A DNA stretch of 64,000 nucleotides from Candidatus Woykebacteria bacterium RBG_13_40_15 (GCA_001816655.1 MHCP01000014.1:27294-91293); one strand, 5' to 3'. Counted from the first letter of the stretch, positions 33,142 to 42,457 are shown. A program made the numbers and translations. Notes: generated from the sequence alone by a model not told the origin.

Positions 33142-34554
33142 ATGAACGATCTCTTCAAACTAACACTAAAGCAAGCTGCTGAAGGTTTAAAAACTAAAGA
33201 ATTTTCTTCTAAAGAACTTACGACGTCTGTTTTAGACAGAATAAAAAAAATAGACCCGAAGATTGGCTCATTTCTTTTAGTCACTGAGAGCATCGCTTTT
33301 AAACAAGCAGAAAAAGCTGATAAACTTATTTCTGAAAATCAAATCTTAAGTTACTTAACCGGTATTCCTTTTGCCCTTAAAGATATTATTGTTACCAAAG
33401 ATATTAAAACTACGGCCGGCTCCAAAATACTTTCTGATTTCATTCCCCCGTACTCCGCTACTGTTTACGAAAAGCTTGAAGGACAGTCTGCGGTATTAGT
33501 GGGCAAGACTAATTTGGATGAGTTTGGTATGGGAGCTAGTACTGAAAATTCTGCTTACCAAGTTACAAAGAATCCTTGGGATTTATCTTGCGTTCCAGGT
33601 GGAAGTAGCGGTGGTTCTGCTGCTGCAATTGCCGCCGATCTAGCTATTTATTCAATTGGCGCAGATACCGGCGGTAGTGTAAGGCAGCCTTCAAGTTTGT
33701 GTGGTGTAGTTGGATTAAAACCAACCTACGGTAGAATTAGCCGCTACGGTTTAATTGCTATGGCTTCTTCTCTTGATCAAATAGGAGTAATTACAAAGAA
33801 TGCTGAGGATGCCGCATTAGCCCTTAAAGAAATTTCCGGTTATGATAGCCGTGATTCCAATTCTGTAGAAAAAGAAGTACCAGATTACGAAAAGTTTCTC
33901 AAAGACGACCTAAAAGGGTTAAAAATTGGAGTGCCGAAAGAATTTTTAAGCGAGGGTGTTGATATTAAAGTAAAGGAGACAATCAAAAGAGCCTTTACCC
34001 AACTAGAAAAAATAGGTGCAAAGTTAATCGATTTATCACTACCCCGCTTGAAGGAAGCAATTGCGGTTTACTATTTGATTATGCCAAGTGAAGTTTCAGC
34101 AAATATGGCGCGGTTTGATGGAATTCGTTTTGGGAAAGAACGAGGCGAATTTGGGCCTGAGGTAAAAAGAAGAATAATGCTCGGTACATACGCACTGTCG
34201 TCAGGTTACTACGACGCCTATTATCTAAAGGCAGCAAAAGTAAGAACCTTGATCCGCGAAGAATTTAAGAGTGCTTTTGAAAAGGTGGATGTTATTGCTG
34301 GCCCGACGTCTCCTGTTTTGCCTTTTAAAATCGGTGAAAGAGCTGACGACCCACTGCAAATGTATCTAGCCGATATTTTAACTGTCCCTGTAAATCTTGC
34401 CGGAGTGCCAGCAATCTCAATTCCGTGTGGGTTGGTTGACGGGTTACCAGTAGGCTTACAAATAATTGGAGATCATTGGCAGGAAGGTAAGATTTTAAAT
34501 ACAGCCTTTGCTTACGAAAAAAATTATCCTTTCAATGATAAACCTAAATTATGA
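33142..34554 (+). CDS. gatA: Asp-tRNA(Asn)/Glu-tRNA(Gln) amidotransferase subunit A
   Basis: 470 aa amidase-signature enzyme that frees ammonia from glutamine. The catalytic Lys is in PFALKDIIVTKD near residue 78, the cis-Ser and Ser nucleophile in the GGSSGGSAAAIAA to GADTGGSVRQPSS region near 150-180. Needed because Gln- and/or Asn-tRNA are made by transamidation. Overlaps the next small gene by 4 nt. Confidence 0.97.
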   Translation: MNDLFKLTLKQAAEGLKTKEFSSKELTTSVLDRIKKIDPKIGSFLLVTESIAFKQAEKADKLISENQILSYLTGIPFALKDIIVTKDIKTTAGSKILSDFIPPYSATVYEKLEGQSAVLVGKTNLDEFGMGASTENSAYQVTKNPWDLSCVPGGSSGGSAAAIAADLAIYSIGADTGGSVRQPSSLCGVVGLKPTYGRISRYGLIAMASSLDQIGVITKNAEDAALALKEISGYDSRDSNSVEKEVPDYEKFLKDDLKGLKIGVPKEFLSEGVDIKVKETIKRAFTQLEKIGAKLIDLSLPRLKEAIAVYYLIMPSEVSANMARFDGIRFGKERGEFGPEVKRRIMLGTYALSSGYYDAYYLKAAKVRTLIREEFKSAFEKVDVIAGPTSPVLPFKIGERADDPLQMYLADILTVPVNLAGVPAISIPCGLVDGLPVGLQIIGDHWQEGKILNTAFAYEKNYPFNDKPKL

Positions 34555-34961
34555 GTTTTTTAAGTAAATTATTTAATTTTAATAAATCGGCGGTGGGTAG
34601 ATCTTATAGGTCGGCTGTTAATTCGGTTGATAGGCAGAAAATTTTAGACAGATGGAAGGTTATAGAGGAATTAAAAATTACAGGAAAACCATCAGCCTTC
34701 AAGGAAGCGGTGATTGAAGCTGATAAACTGGTAGATTTTGCTTTAAGTTGTATTTATCCTTCGGTTGGAGTTTCTGTTGAAAGATTGAAACAAGCGAAAG
34801 AGCTTTTTATCTCAGATAAGCAAGATTACGAGAATCTTTGGTATGCACACAAAATTAGAAATGAGCTGGTTCACAAAGTCGGCTTTGACCTACCAAGTAT
34901 AGAAGCCAAAAACATCTTGGATTATTTCAAAAAAGCGTTGGAGATAATCGGCGGCTTATGA
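34551..34961 (+). CDS. HEPN-like small protein inside the gatCAB operon
   Basis: 136 aa, basic and helical. Residues about 105-115 read YAHKIRNELVHKVG, which holds the R-N-x-x-x-H motif of HEPN RNase-type domains. Helices around EAVIEADKLVDFALS and EAKNILDYFKKALEI fit a HEPN four-helix bundle. It overlaps gatA and gatB by 4 nt each, so it is translated with them. No nucleotidyltransferase partner (MNT) lies next to it. Function unknown; an RNA-linked role is an inference from motif and neighbours. Confidence 0.6.
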   Translation: MSFLSKLFNFNKSAVGRSYRSAVNSVDRQKILDRWKVIEELKITGKPSAFKEAVIEADKLVDFALSCIYPSVGVSVERLKQAKELFISDKQDYENLWYAHKIRNELVHKVGFDLPSIEAKNILDYFKKALEIIGGL

Positions 34962-36409
34962 GAACCTATTTAACAACAATTGGGTTAGAGGTTCATGTAC
35001 AACTAAAAACTGCTTCAAAAATGTTTTGCACCAATTCCGCTGAGTATTTTGGGGCACAACCAAACAGCCATGTTTGCCCAGTTTGTTTAGGACTGCCTGG
35101 AGCACTCCCTGTGGCAAATGAAAAAGCTATTGAGTCTGTGACTCGGTTTGCACTAGCTTTGAATTGCCGCATTAACAAACAGAGCAAGTTTGATCGAAAG
35201 AATTACTTTTATCCCGATTTACCAAAAGGTTACCAGATATCTCAATTCGACTTACCAATTGGAGAACAAGGCTGGCTAGAGTTGGATGGTAAAAAAATCG
35301 GAATAACTAGAGTTCATCTTGAGGAAGATACAGGAAAACTCATACACGCAAATGTAAATGGGGAAAAAGTAAGCCTTATAGATTTTAACCGTTCTGGTGT
35401 CCCACTAATGGAAATAGTTACTGAGCCAGATATAGAAAGCCCTGAGGAAGCACGTTCCTTTTCAAAATTAATTCACCAAATTGCACGATACTTAGAAGTT
35501 TCTAATGCAGACATGGAGAAGGCTGGGATGAGATTTGATGCCAATGTTTCTATACGTCCTAGAGGTGCTACCAAACTTGGGAATAAGGTTGAAATAAAGA
35601 ACATTAACTCCTTTAGATTTCTAGAAAAGGCCCTTGCTTATGAAATAGGACGACAAGTAGAGATTCTAGAGTCTGGTGGGAAAATTATTCAAGAGACGAG
35701 AGGTTGGGTGGAGTCAAAAAACGTTACAGTTTCTCAGCGAACAAAGGAAACCAGCCCCGATTATAGATATTTTCCAGAACCAGACTTACCACCTTTAGTT
35801 TTTGAACAGGCCCAAATTGAAGCTTTAAAAAACTCCCTACCCGAATTGCCGGCCGAAAAGAGCAAAAGATTCGAGGAAGAATATTCTCTGGATAAAAAAT
35901 ATGTTCGTATTTTGACTGAGGATAGTAATGTTGCTCAATGGTATGAAAAAGCACTGTCTTTGTACTCAAAAGAAAAATCAAAAATTCTTGCCAATTGGGT
36001 TGTCGAAGAATTATTAAGAATCATTCACGATAAAAATTTAATTATTAATGGGGTACCTATAGAACCGGCAGGTTTAATTGAGCTTTTAACAATTTTAGAT
36101 AAGGGTGAAATAAATCAAACTACGGCTAGGAGGGTTTTAGTTCGTATGTTTGAAACAGGAAATTTGCCATCCCGAATTGTAAATGAAGAAAATTTGGCTC
36201 AGCTTTCAAAAAGTGAGGATTTGGAATCTGTGGTCGAGGAAATAATTCGGGAAAATCAGAAAGCTGTTAAGGATTTTAAAAACGGAAAAGAAGCTTCAAT
36301 TGGGTTCCTAGTTGGACAAATAATGAGTAAGACCAAAGGTCAAGCCAATCCAAAGACAGCAGAAACTTTGGTGAGGAAGAAAATTTATGGAAACCAAAGT
36401 GGAAGTTAA
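34958..36409 (+). CDS. gatB: Asp-tRNA(Asn)/Glu-tRNA(Gln) amidotransferase subunit B
   Basis: 483 aa. TTIGLEVHVQLKTASKMFC, CPVCLGLPGALPV, YPDLPKGYQISQ and EDTGKLIHA carry the kinase-like active-site and zinc signatures; the C-terminal YqeY-like helical tail (about 380-483) binds tRNA. It activates the mischarged Asp/Glu-tRNA and transfers ammonia from GatA. Its last 23 nt overlap the start of polA. Confidence 0.97.
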   Translation: MRTYLTTIGLEVHVQLKTASKMFCTNSAEYFGAQPNSHVCPVCLGLPGALPVANEKAIESVTRFALALNCRINKQSKFDRKNYFYPDLPKGYQISQFDLPIGEQGWLELDGKKIGITRVHLEEDTGKLIHANVNGEKVSLIDFNRSGVPLMEIVTEPDIESPEEARSFSKLIHQIARYLEVSNADMEKAGMRFDANVSIRPRGATKLGNKVEIKNINSFRFLEKALAYEIGRQVEILESGGKIIQETRGWVESKNVTVSQRTKETSPDYRYFPEPDLPPLVFEQAQIEALKNSLPELPAEKSKRFEEEYSLDKKYVRILTEDSNVAQWYEKALSLYSKEKSKILANWVVEELLRIIHDKNLIINGVPIEPAGLIELLTILDKGEINQTTARRVLVRMFETGNLPSRIVNEENLAQLSKSEDLESVVEEIIRENQKAVKDFKNGKEASIGFLVGQIMSKTKGQANPKTAETLVRKKIYGNQSGS

Positions 36410-38183
36410 ATATACATTTGTTCAGAAAGATGGAGATCTTCAAAAAATTATCCCGGAGTTAGAGAGTGAACCAATCATTGCTCTCGATACGGAAGGAAGC
36501 GATCTTGATCCCTACAAAGCTAGGCTTCTTTTGTTACAAATAGCGGTAAAAGATAAGACATATGTAATAGACTGTACGAAGGTAGATATCTCGCCGCTAA
36601 AAAATTTGCTTGAAGGAGAGCGGCCTCTAAAAATAGCCCAGAACTCAAAATTCGATTATGAACTACTAAGGGTAAAAGCGAATATTAAATTGGGAAATTT
36701 ATTTGATACTATGCTGGCGGAAAGGATACTTACTTGTGGAGTTTCCCGAGAGATTTCCCTAAAGACCTTGGCGGCTAAATACCTAAATATGCAGATAGAT
36801 AAGACTATAAGAGACACTTTCTCTGATCTTTCCAACCCTGCATTGAGAGGTAATTTTTCGAAGGGACAGTTAGATTACGCTGCACGGGATGTCCAGGTTT
36901 TACTTGAAATTTTTAGCAAACAGTATAAGCAACTGAAGGACGATGAGCTAATAGAAACAGCAAAGCTAGAGTTTGCAGTAGTTCCAGTTGTTTCAGAAAT
37001 GGAACTATACGGCTCCCTGATAGATAAAGAAAAATGGTCAGAACATATAAAAGAATTGAAGATAAAAAGAGACCAAATAAATAAGGAAATTCAAGATCAA
37101 ATTAGGCACCTATCTCCGTACTCCCAGGTAGATCTTTTTGGTAACGTCAGTGATACAGTAAACCTTGATAGTCCTATCCAACTCTTGGAAATCTTTAAGA
37201 AATTGGGAGAAAATCTAGAAAATACAGCGGAGAGTACGCTACAAAAATCAACTCACGAACTTGCAAAAAAACTTCTTGAATATCGTGGTTATGAAAAAAT
37301 GATTACGGCCTTTGGTCAAACCATTTTGGATAAGATAAATCCAATTACTGGCAGGCTCCATCCTGATTTTATTCAAATTGGAGCAGATACGGGTAGATTT
37401 GCTTGTAATAATCCTAATCTTCAGCAAATACCAGCCGACAGTGGATTTAGAAGCTGTTTTGTGGCAAAAAAAGGATACAAATTGATAACGGCAGATTATT
37501 CTCAGATTGAACTTCGAATCATGGCAGAGGTTTCCGAGGATAATGCTTTTCTAGAGGCATTTGAAAAGGATTTAGACCTTCACTCCTTGACTGCCAGCCA
37601 GATGTTTAGAGTCCCATTGGAAAAAGTTGATAAAGATAAACGTTTTCAAGCAAAATCAATTAACTTTGGCCTGATGTATGGTAGGGGACCTGCTTCTTTG
37701 GCAAATCAAATTGGACTGTCCGTTGAAGAAAGTAGGAAATTGTTAGACGTTTATTTTTCTAGCTACAAAAAAGTTAAAAGATGGCTTGATGTAGTTGGTA
37801 GGCAGGCTGTTCGTTATGGTTCGGTCCGGACACTTGGAGGCCGAAAAAGAGTTTTTATAATTCCAGAAAGGAACCACCCTGATTATGATAAGCTTATTTC
37901 GTCAATCGAAAGACAGGGTAAAAATACACCAATACAAGGAACAAGTGCTGATATTACCAAGCACGCCCTAGTTTATATTCACAGAGAGTTGGAAAAAAGA
38001 AATCTTGACGCGCATCTCATTCATACCGTTCACGATGAAATTGTTGTTGAGGCTAGGGATGATTCAACAAGTGAGGTTATGAAAATTATAGAACATAAAA
38101 TGATCGAAGCTGGCGAAAAGCTTCTCAAAAGGGTTCCGGTAAAAGTAGATATTCATATTTCAGATTGCTGGGAAAAAGGCTAA
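36387..38183 (+). CDS. polA: DNA polymerase I, Klenow-like form (no 5' nuclease domain)
   Basis: 598 aa family A polymerase. N-terminal 3'-5' exonuclease with all motifs: ALDTEG near residue 32, NSKFDYELL near 87 and LDYAARDVQVL near 160. Polymerase domain: DTGRFACNNPNLQQIPA, TADYSQIELRIMAE (motif A, about 370), KRFQAKSINFGLMYGRGP (O-helix, about 415) and HTVHDEIVVEA (motif C, about 547). The usual 5'-3' flap nuclease part (about 300 aa) is absent. GAGGAAG lies upstream of ATG, inside gatB. Confidence 0.95.
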   Translation: METKVEVKYTFVQKDGDLQKIIPELESEPIIALDTEGSDLDPYKARLLLLQIAVKDKTYVIDCTKVDISPLKNLLEGERPLKIAQNSKFDYELLRVKANIKLGNLFDTMLAERILTCGVSREISLKTLAAKYLNMQIDKTIRDTFSDLSNPALRGNFSKGQLDYAARDVQVLLEIFSKQYKQLKDDELIETAKLEFAVVPVVSEMELYGSLIDKEKWSEHIKELKIKRDQINKEIQDQIRHLSPYSQVDLFGNVSDTVNLDSPIQLLEIFKKLGENLENTAESTLQKSTHELAKKLLEYRGYEKMITAFGQTILDKINPITGRLHPDFIQIGADTGRFACNNPNLQQIPADSGFRSCFVAKKGYKLITADYSQIELRIMAEVSEDNAFLEAFEKDLDLHSLTASQMFRVPLEKVDKDKRFQAKSINFGLMYGRGPASLANQIGLSVEESRKLLDVYFSSYKKVKRWLDVVGRQAVRYGSVRTLGGRKRVFIIPERNHPDYDKLISSIERQGKNTPIQGTSADITKHALVYIHRELEKRNLDAHLIHTVHDEIVVEARDDSTSEVMKIIEHKMIEAGEKLLKRVPVKVDIHISDCWEKG

Positions 38184-38188
38184 TTTCC

Positions 38189-38217
38189 TTGCTACAAATT
38201 GCAGCCTTTAGTATAAT
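38189..38217 (+). promoter_or_regulatory. Promoter of the CAP-domain gene, near-leaderless
   Basis: TTGCTA (38189-38194), 17-nt spacer, TATAAT (38212-38217), 9 nt to ATG at 38227. Confidence 0.6.
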
Positions 38218-38226
38218 AATTTATAC

Positions 38227-39216
38227 ATGGCTCCCTTGCCCAAAGAAATCAATAATTTAAAAGAAATACTAACAAAGATATTTATTCCTCACCATAAAAA
38301 TAACCATAGGCCGTATGTGCTGCAGAGTAGTGGCTTAACTGTTTTTTTACTCGTTCTTCTTGTTGGGCAAGGCGTTGCTAATTTTCAATCAGGTAGCGTT
38401 AAAATACTTGGCTACGCTACTAATATTTCTCGATCGGAAATAATCCGTCTAACAAATATTGAACGGAGTAAAGCGGGGTTCCCTCAACTTTCAGAAAATT
38501 CTTCCCTTGATAAAGCAGCGACTTTTAAAGCCGGAGATATGTTTGCTAAAAATTATTGGGCTCATTATGCTCCGGATGGCACTAGCCCCTGGTACTTTTT
38601 CAATTTGGTTGGTTACCAGTATTCCACAGCAGGAGAAAACCTCGCTCGTGATTTTTCGACTTCTGGTGGGGTGGTGACAGCATGGATGGCAAGTCCTGGG
38701 CATAGGGCAAACATTTTACACGCAAGTTTTACGGAAATTGGTGTTGCTGTTGTAAATGGAAGTTTGCAAGGGGGAGAAACAACTTTAGTTGTCCAACTTT
38801 TTGGTAGGCCAGTAGCTTCTGCTGCGCCCTCAGCCTCTGCAAATCCCAGTCAACAGGGAACCTCGGCCCAATCTTCAATTCAAGGAACACCGTCGAAACT
38901 AGAGGCAAAATTACAGTTTCCCTCATCCACTAAAAGCGCGACAAGAACAGTTGCAGGAAATGTTGGCAGTGAAAGTACTCCTTTGTCTACACAGCAAGGG
39001 GGACAACCGATTTTATCAGTGTTTCAAAACGCGAGTTCTAGCCAGAAAGTTACACTTGCCCTGCTTTTGATAATTTCAGTGTTTTTATTAATTGATTCGA
39101 TCATTTTATATAGGAGAAGGCAGATGCGGGTGGGTAGCCACTCATTTGCGCATTTGTCAGTTTTATTAATACTTCTAGTTGTCTGCTTATTATATGGAAA
39201 AGGACTTATACTTTAA
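38227..39216 (+). CDS. Surface CAP/SCP-domain protein
   Basis: 329 aa. N-terminal membrane helix at about 36-55, then a CAP (SCP/PR-1) domain from about 70 to 200: IIRLTNIERSKAGFPQL, HYAPDGTSPWYFF, GENLARDF, AWMASPGHRANIL and the final TTLVVQLFGRP. A Ser/Ala/Gln/Pro-rich linker (200-265) and two C-terminal membrane helices (about 275-295 and 310-327) follow. CAP domains of bacteria are extracellular and of varied function. Orientation would place the domain outside between membrane anchors. Confidence 0.88.
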   Translation: MAPLPKEINNLKEILTKIFIPHHKNNHRPYVLQSSGLTVFLLVLLVGQGVANFQSGSVKILGYATNISRSEIIRLTNIERSKAGFPQLSENSSLDKAATFKAGDMFAKNYWAHYAPDGTSPWYFFNLVGYQYSTAGENLARDFSTSGGVVTAWMASPGHRANILHASFTEIGVAVVNGSLQGGETTLVVQLFGRPVASAAPSASANPSQQGTSAQSSIQGTPSKLEAKLQFPSSTKSATRTVAGNVGSESTPLSTQQGGQPILSVFQNASSSQKVTLALLLIISVFLLIDSIILYRRRQMRVGSHSFAHLSVLLILLVVCLLYGKGLIL

Positions 39217-39475
39217 TTGGCATAAATACTATAGGGAGCATCTTTTGCAATATCTTTTGGTTGTTATAGTTTTTGTGTTTTCCTTGTTTTTGCTCCTGCA
39301 ACTGAAGGATTTTTTATATAAATCTTTGGTCGTCGGCTTTCTCTCTATCTTTTACCTAACTTTTGGGATTTGGCACCACTGGGAAGAAAAAAACCTCAGA
39401 TTGGGTCACGTTTTGGAGTATTTGATAGTCTCCACTATTATTTTTGTTGTTTTATATTCCGTCTTTCTTTCTTAA
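39194..39475 (+). CDS. Small hypothetical membrane protein
   Basis: 93 aa from ATG 39194 (MEKDLYFNWHKYY); an upstream TTG at 39179 would add five residues. Three hydrophobic segments at about 19-38, 43-60 and 73-93. It overlaps the end of the CAP gene by 23 nt in another frame, which suggests co-translation. The topology and size resemble small uncharacterised CPR membrane proteins; no family recognised. Confidence 0.6.
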   Translation: MEKDLYFNWHKYYREHLLQYLLVVIVFVFSLFLLLQLKDFLYKSLVVGFLSIFYLTFGIWHHWEEKNLRLGHVLEYLIVSTIIFVVLYSVFLS

Positions 39476-39480
39476 AGCGA

Positions 39481-39509
39481 TTGACAAAATCGGTTTTTAA
39501 CAATAGAAT
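39481..39509 (+). promoter_or_regulatory. rplS promoter
   Basis: TTGACA (39481-39486), 17-nt spacer, TAGAAT (39504-39509); 18 nt to ATG. Confidence 0.65.
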
Positions 39510-39527
39510 CTTCTCTCGGAGCAGTTT

Positions 39528-39839
39528 ATGGAAAATAAAGATGAAGTACAAATATCTCCTGGCGATTTGATTCGGGTAGATGCCAAAGTCAAAGAAGGTG
39601 GGAAAGAAAGAATACAAAGCTTTGAAGGCACTATTATCTCTATTCGTGGCACAGGAGACTCCAAGACCTTTACTGTAAGAAAGATTGCAAGCGGTGGGAT
39701 TGGTGTAGAGCGGATATGGCCATTGAACTCCCCTACGATTAGTAAAATAAAAGTTATTAAAAGCCGGAAGCAGAAAAAAGCAAAGTTATTTTACATTAGA
39801 GGACTTGCGGGTAAAGAAGCAACAGGTAAGTATTTATAG
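39528..39839 (+). CDS. rplS: 50S ribosomal protein L19
   Basis: 103 aa. GDLIRVDAKVKEGGKERIQSFEG, TFTVRKIASGGIGVERIWPLNSP and KVIKSRKQKKAKLFYIRG (quoted by their cores) are the L19 signatures. L19 sits at the 30S-50S interface. It is followed by rnhB 5 nt on, a common bacterial neighbour; trmD and rimM, the usual partners, are not here. Confidence 0.97.
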   Translation: MENKDEVQISPGDLIRVDAKVKEGGKERIQSFEGTIISIRGTGDSKTFTVRKIASGGIGVERIWPLNSPTISKIKVIKSRKQKKAKLFYIRGLAGKEATGKYL

Positions 39840-39844
39840 GCCTT

Positions 39845-40474
39845 ATGAAAATTAAAGCTACTTTCGAATTAGAAAGAGAGCTTTGGAAAAAAGGTATTGA
39901 GGCTATAGCCGGCATCGACGAGGTGGGAAGAGGTTCTTGGGCCGGGCCGGTTGTTGCCGCGGCAGTAGTTTTCCCTAAATTTTTTAAACCATCCTTTAAT
40001 CTTTTTGATTCAAAAATGGTTACCCAGTCGGAAAGAGAAGAAATAGCTAAGAAAATCAAAGAAGTCTCAACGGTTGGGCTTGGAGTAATTGGGCTAGATT
40101 CGATTAACAAGTTGGGAATTGGGAAAGCAACTCAAAAAGCTTTCAAGGCAGCTATCAAATCTCTAGATATAGAGCCGCAACATTATCTGATTGATGCTTT
40201 TTACATTCGTGGTTGGAAAAAAGCAAATCAAACGGCCATGAAACATGGGGACCGTCTTTGTGCGTCAATTGCTGCCGCCTCAATAATCGCTAAGGTTTAC
40301 AGAGATAATTTAATGGCGGGACTTGATCAAAAATATCCAGGGTACAATTTTGCAGCTCACAAGGGTTATGGTACTACCGACCACCAAGAAGCAATAAGGC
40401 AACTTTTATTTTCACCCGTACACCGGAAATCTTTTAATTTGGTGCCGACTGTTTTTCCGGAGTTGCTTATTTAA
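39845..40474 (+). CDS. rnhB: Ribonuclease HII
   Basis: 209 aa. Removes ribonucleotides from DNA and RNA in hybrids. AGIDEVGRGSWAGPVVAAAV carries the DE...G motif (about residues 24-27); the third Asp is in YLIDAFYI near 118 and CASIAAASIIAKVYRD near 140 gives the last. AAHKGYGTTDHQEAI near 175 is conserved. Normal length. Confidence 0.96.
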   Translation: MKIKATFELERELWKKGIEAIAGIDEVGRGSWAGPVVAAAVVFPKFFKPSFNLFDSKMVTQSEREEIAKKIKEVSTVGLGVIGLDSINKLGIGKATQKAFKAAIKSLDIEPQHYLIDAFYIRGWKKANQTAMKHGDRLCASIAAASIIAKVYRDNLMAGLDQKYPGYNFAAHKGYGTTDHQEAIRQLLFSPVHRKSFNLVPTVFPELLI

Positions 40475-40479
40475 TCAAA

Positions 40480-40845
40480 ATGGGTAAAGAGAAAAAGGAA
40501 TTAGGAAAAGTTGGCGAACAGTATGCGGCTGAACTGTTGAAAACTAAAGGTTACAAAATACTGCAAACAAATTTCCAGACCCGTTTAGGCGAGATTGATA
40601 TCGTGGCAATTGATGGCGAAACTCTTGTTTTTGTCGAGGTAAAGACAAGAATTGGCCGCGTTTTTGGATTACCTGAAGAGGCAGTTGGATTCCGTAAGTT
40701 AAGATCAATTATAAAGGTCGGTGAAGTTTTTAGATTAAAAAATCAAAATCTTCCAGAGAGCGAGCGGATCGATGTGGCTGCAATTGAGCTAGATAATTCT
40801 GGTAAGGTCCTGAGGGAAGAATTAATTAAAAATGTTACTGGTTAG
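40480..40845 (+). CDS. YraN family (UPF0102) nuclease-like protein
   Basis: 121 aa. GKVGEQYAAELLKTKGYKIL, RLGEIDIVAIDGETLVFVEVKTR and AVGFRKLRSI follow the UPF0102 pattern: an Endonuclease-like E...D...ExK core (GEID, FVEVK). It commonly follows rnhB, as here. Biological role unclear; DNA processing is assumed. Confidence 0.92.
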   Translation: MGKEKKELGKVGEQYAAELLKTKGYKILQTNFQTRLGEIDIVAIDGETLVFVEVKTRIGRVFGLPEEAVGFRKLRSIIKVGEVFRLKNQNLPESERIDVAAIELDNSGKVLREELIKNVTG

Positions 40846-40849
40846 AGGT

Positions 40850-40889
40850 GAGGTGGCAGCTGCTCCGTAGGAAACAACTGCCACATCTC
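40850..40889. terminator. Hairpin between yraN and the PlsC-like gene
   Basis: GTGGCAG (40853-40859) pairs with CTGCCAC (40878-40884), extendable by GAG/CTC. The loop holds CTCCGTAG, also found in the loop of the hairpin at 54393. Confidence 0.55.
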
Positions 40890-40926
40890 CTTTCCTCGCT
40901 TTGAGTTGATTCTAGGCTTTGTACTT

Positions 40927-41895
40927 CTACCCTTCTTGTGGTTCATTCCTCCTTTCTCTATCTTGCTTCCAGATTTGCTCAAGGTGCTGGTTGTAGATGC
41001 CGCCGTGTTCGGGAACAAGTTCGGCAATTGCCTTCCCTACAAGATCAACAAAGGCTTGACTTGGGGTGATGCCATATTCTCTGGCTAGTCTTCGGCTCTC
41101 CTGGTCCAGCCAGTTTACAGGACGTGGTGGTCCAATCACCACTTTTACGTCTCTTCCGAACAACGGCCAGCGAGGCGGTTTGGATGTAGACCACACACCC
41201 TTTTGCGCCGCTCTTATACCGATTGGTACAACTGTATCGGCGCACCGAATAAGTCCGGCGGCGCCTGATTGGATTCGTTTCATTTGGCCATCTAGGGCTC
41301 TTGCACCTTCTGGAAAGAGCATCAAGCCGTGTTGATTGATCTGTGCCTTGAGGGCCTTTAGGCACTCCTTGAGTATTCTGGCTATTACTCGCTGCTCCTC
41401 GGGAGACCGTCCCTCGATCATGTCTGGAGGAACTATATTGATTCTGCCAGCAGATAGCAGCATTCTGCTGAGGAACTTATCCCTGTTGAAGTACTTTGAT
41501 CCGATCACGTAGATTAGGTTTTCTACAAATGATCGGAAGCCCTTGAACCAGAGAAATAGCTGGATCATTACCGTGTCCGCGCGGCTGGTGTGGTTGGAAG
41601 CAAGGACTACTCTCACACCATTCCCAAGACCCGAGAGGTTTTCCAACCCCTCAACCACCAAACGGCCGAATACCCAGTTCGGTATTCCGAAGCATACGAT
41701 TGCCACCCATTTCCCGAACTGCCTTACAATCCAATTGTGAGGGTAAAATCCGGCAGGTTCGTCCATCGTGAAGTCGGCCGTTTTATCCTTGATTGGGTAC
41801 GGTGTCCAAAGCAGGGAGGCTGCCAGAGCAATTATGAAGATAATTACAGCCGCAGCCAGAACTGCTAGAAGATCAAGAAAAACGTTAAAGAGCAT
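40927..41895 (-). CDS. PlsC-like acyltransferase
   Basis: 322 aa, GC-rich. N-terminal membrane helix (about 5-27). Acyltransferase motif I NHTSRAD (H-x4-D, about residue 101) and motif III FPEGAR (about 195) with VPIGIRA (motif IV) following. This is the fold of 1-acyl-glycerol-3-phosphate acyltransferases; substrate could be a phospholipid or a glycan-lipid. The C-terminus is long and basic. AGGGAGGTAGG ribosome site, reverse strand against its neighbours, and the leader motif shared with the genes at 27420 and 55014, so acquisition is likely. Confidence 0.82.
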   Translation of the reverse strand: MLFNVFLDLLAVLAAAVIIFIIALAASLLWTPYPIKDKTADFTMDEPAGFYPHNWIVRQFGKWVAIVCFGIPNWVFGRLVVEGLENLSGLGNGVRVVLASNHTSRADTVMIQLFLWFKGFRSFVENLIYVIGSKYFNRDKFLSRMLLSAGRINIVPPDMIEGRSPEEQRVIARILKECLKALKAQINQHGLMLFPEGARALDGQMKRIQSGAAGLIRCADTVVPIGIRAAQKGVWSTSKPPRWPLFGRDVKVVIGPPRPVNWLDQESRRLAREYGITPSQAFVDLVGKAIAELVPEHGGIYNQHLEQIWKQDRERRNEPQEG

Positions 41896-42041
41896 TGATC
41901 CTACCTCCCTTCAACCTAGTGTCAGGAGCTGCGGCTTATGGTTCTCTAGGTTGCTAGTTAGAGTATCATAAATAATAACTATGGGCAAGGATATTAAAAA
42001 TTGACTTTGTAAAGCTAGTATTAAATAATGGTTTTACTGTT

Positions 42042-42443
42042 ATGGAAAAAGACATGGTTGCAGGGTTGATTATTAAAAATAAAAAGGTGTTGCTGGTTCA
42101 CAACACAAAGCATAATGGTTTAAGAATAGAACCTCCTGGCGGTAAGAAAAAAGCAGAAGAGGGCTGGAGGGATGCGGTTGTTAGAGAGGTGAGTGAAGAG
42201 TTAGGAGTAGAGGTTGATCCAGTAAAGTTTTTTGGTGCCTATAACACAAACTCGCCTGAAGGGAAATTCTCAGTTCACATGTATTTTTGCGATATAATTT
42301 CCGGCAAACTATCCGTCTTAGAGCCTAAAAAAATACCTAGCTTTGCCTGGTATAGTTATGACGAATTAGAGCAGTTGAGTAAATCTAAGATTTTAGTTCC
42401 AAATATGCGCCAAGCTCTCTCGGAGATTAGAAAATATCTTTAA
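42042..42443 (+). CDS. Nudix hydrolase
   Basis: 133 aa. Nudix box GGKKKAEEGWRDAVVREVSEELGV (core G-x5-E-x7-REVSEELG) near residues 32-55. The family cleaves nucleoside diphosphates linked to another group; MutT-like (8-oxo-dGTP) or a housekeeping substrate is possible. EPPGG before the box and the short C-terminus are MutT-like. The AAA ATPase gene starts 14 nt later. Confidence 0.85.
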   Translation: MEKDMVAGLIIKNKKVLLVHNTKHNGLRIEPPGGKKKAEEGWRDAVVREVSEELGVEVDPVKFFGAYNTNSPEGKFSVHMYFCDIISGKLSVLEPKKIPSFAWYSYDELEQLSKSKILVPNMRQALSEIRKYL

Positions 42444-42457
42444 ATTCAGGGATTCCT

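Noticed and set aside
40846..42041. Forward open frames of 60-92 aa opposite the PlsC-like gene
   Set aside because: They are shadows of a GC-rich gene with clear acyltransferase motifs on the reverse strand.
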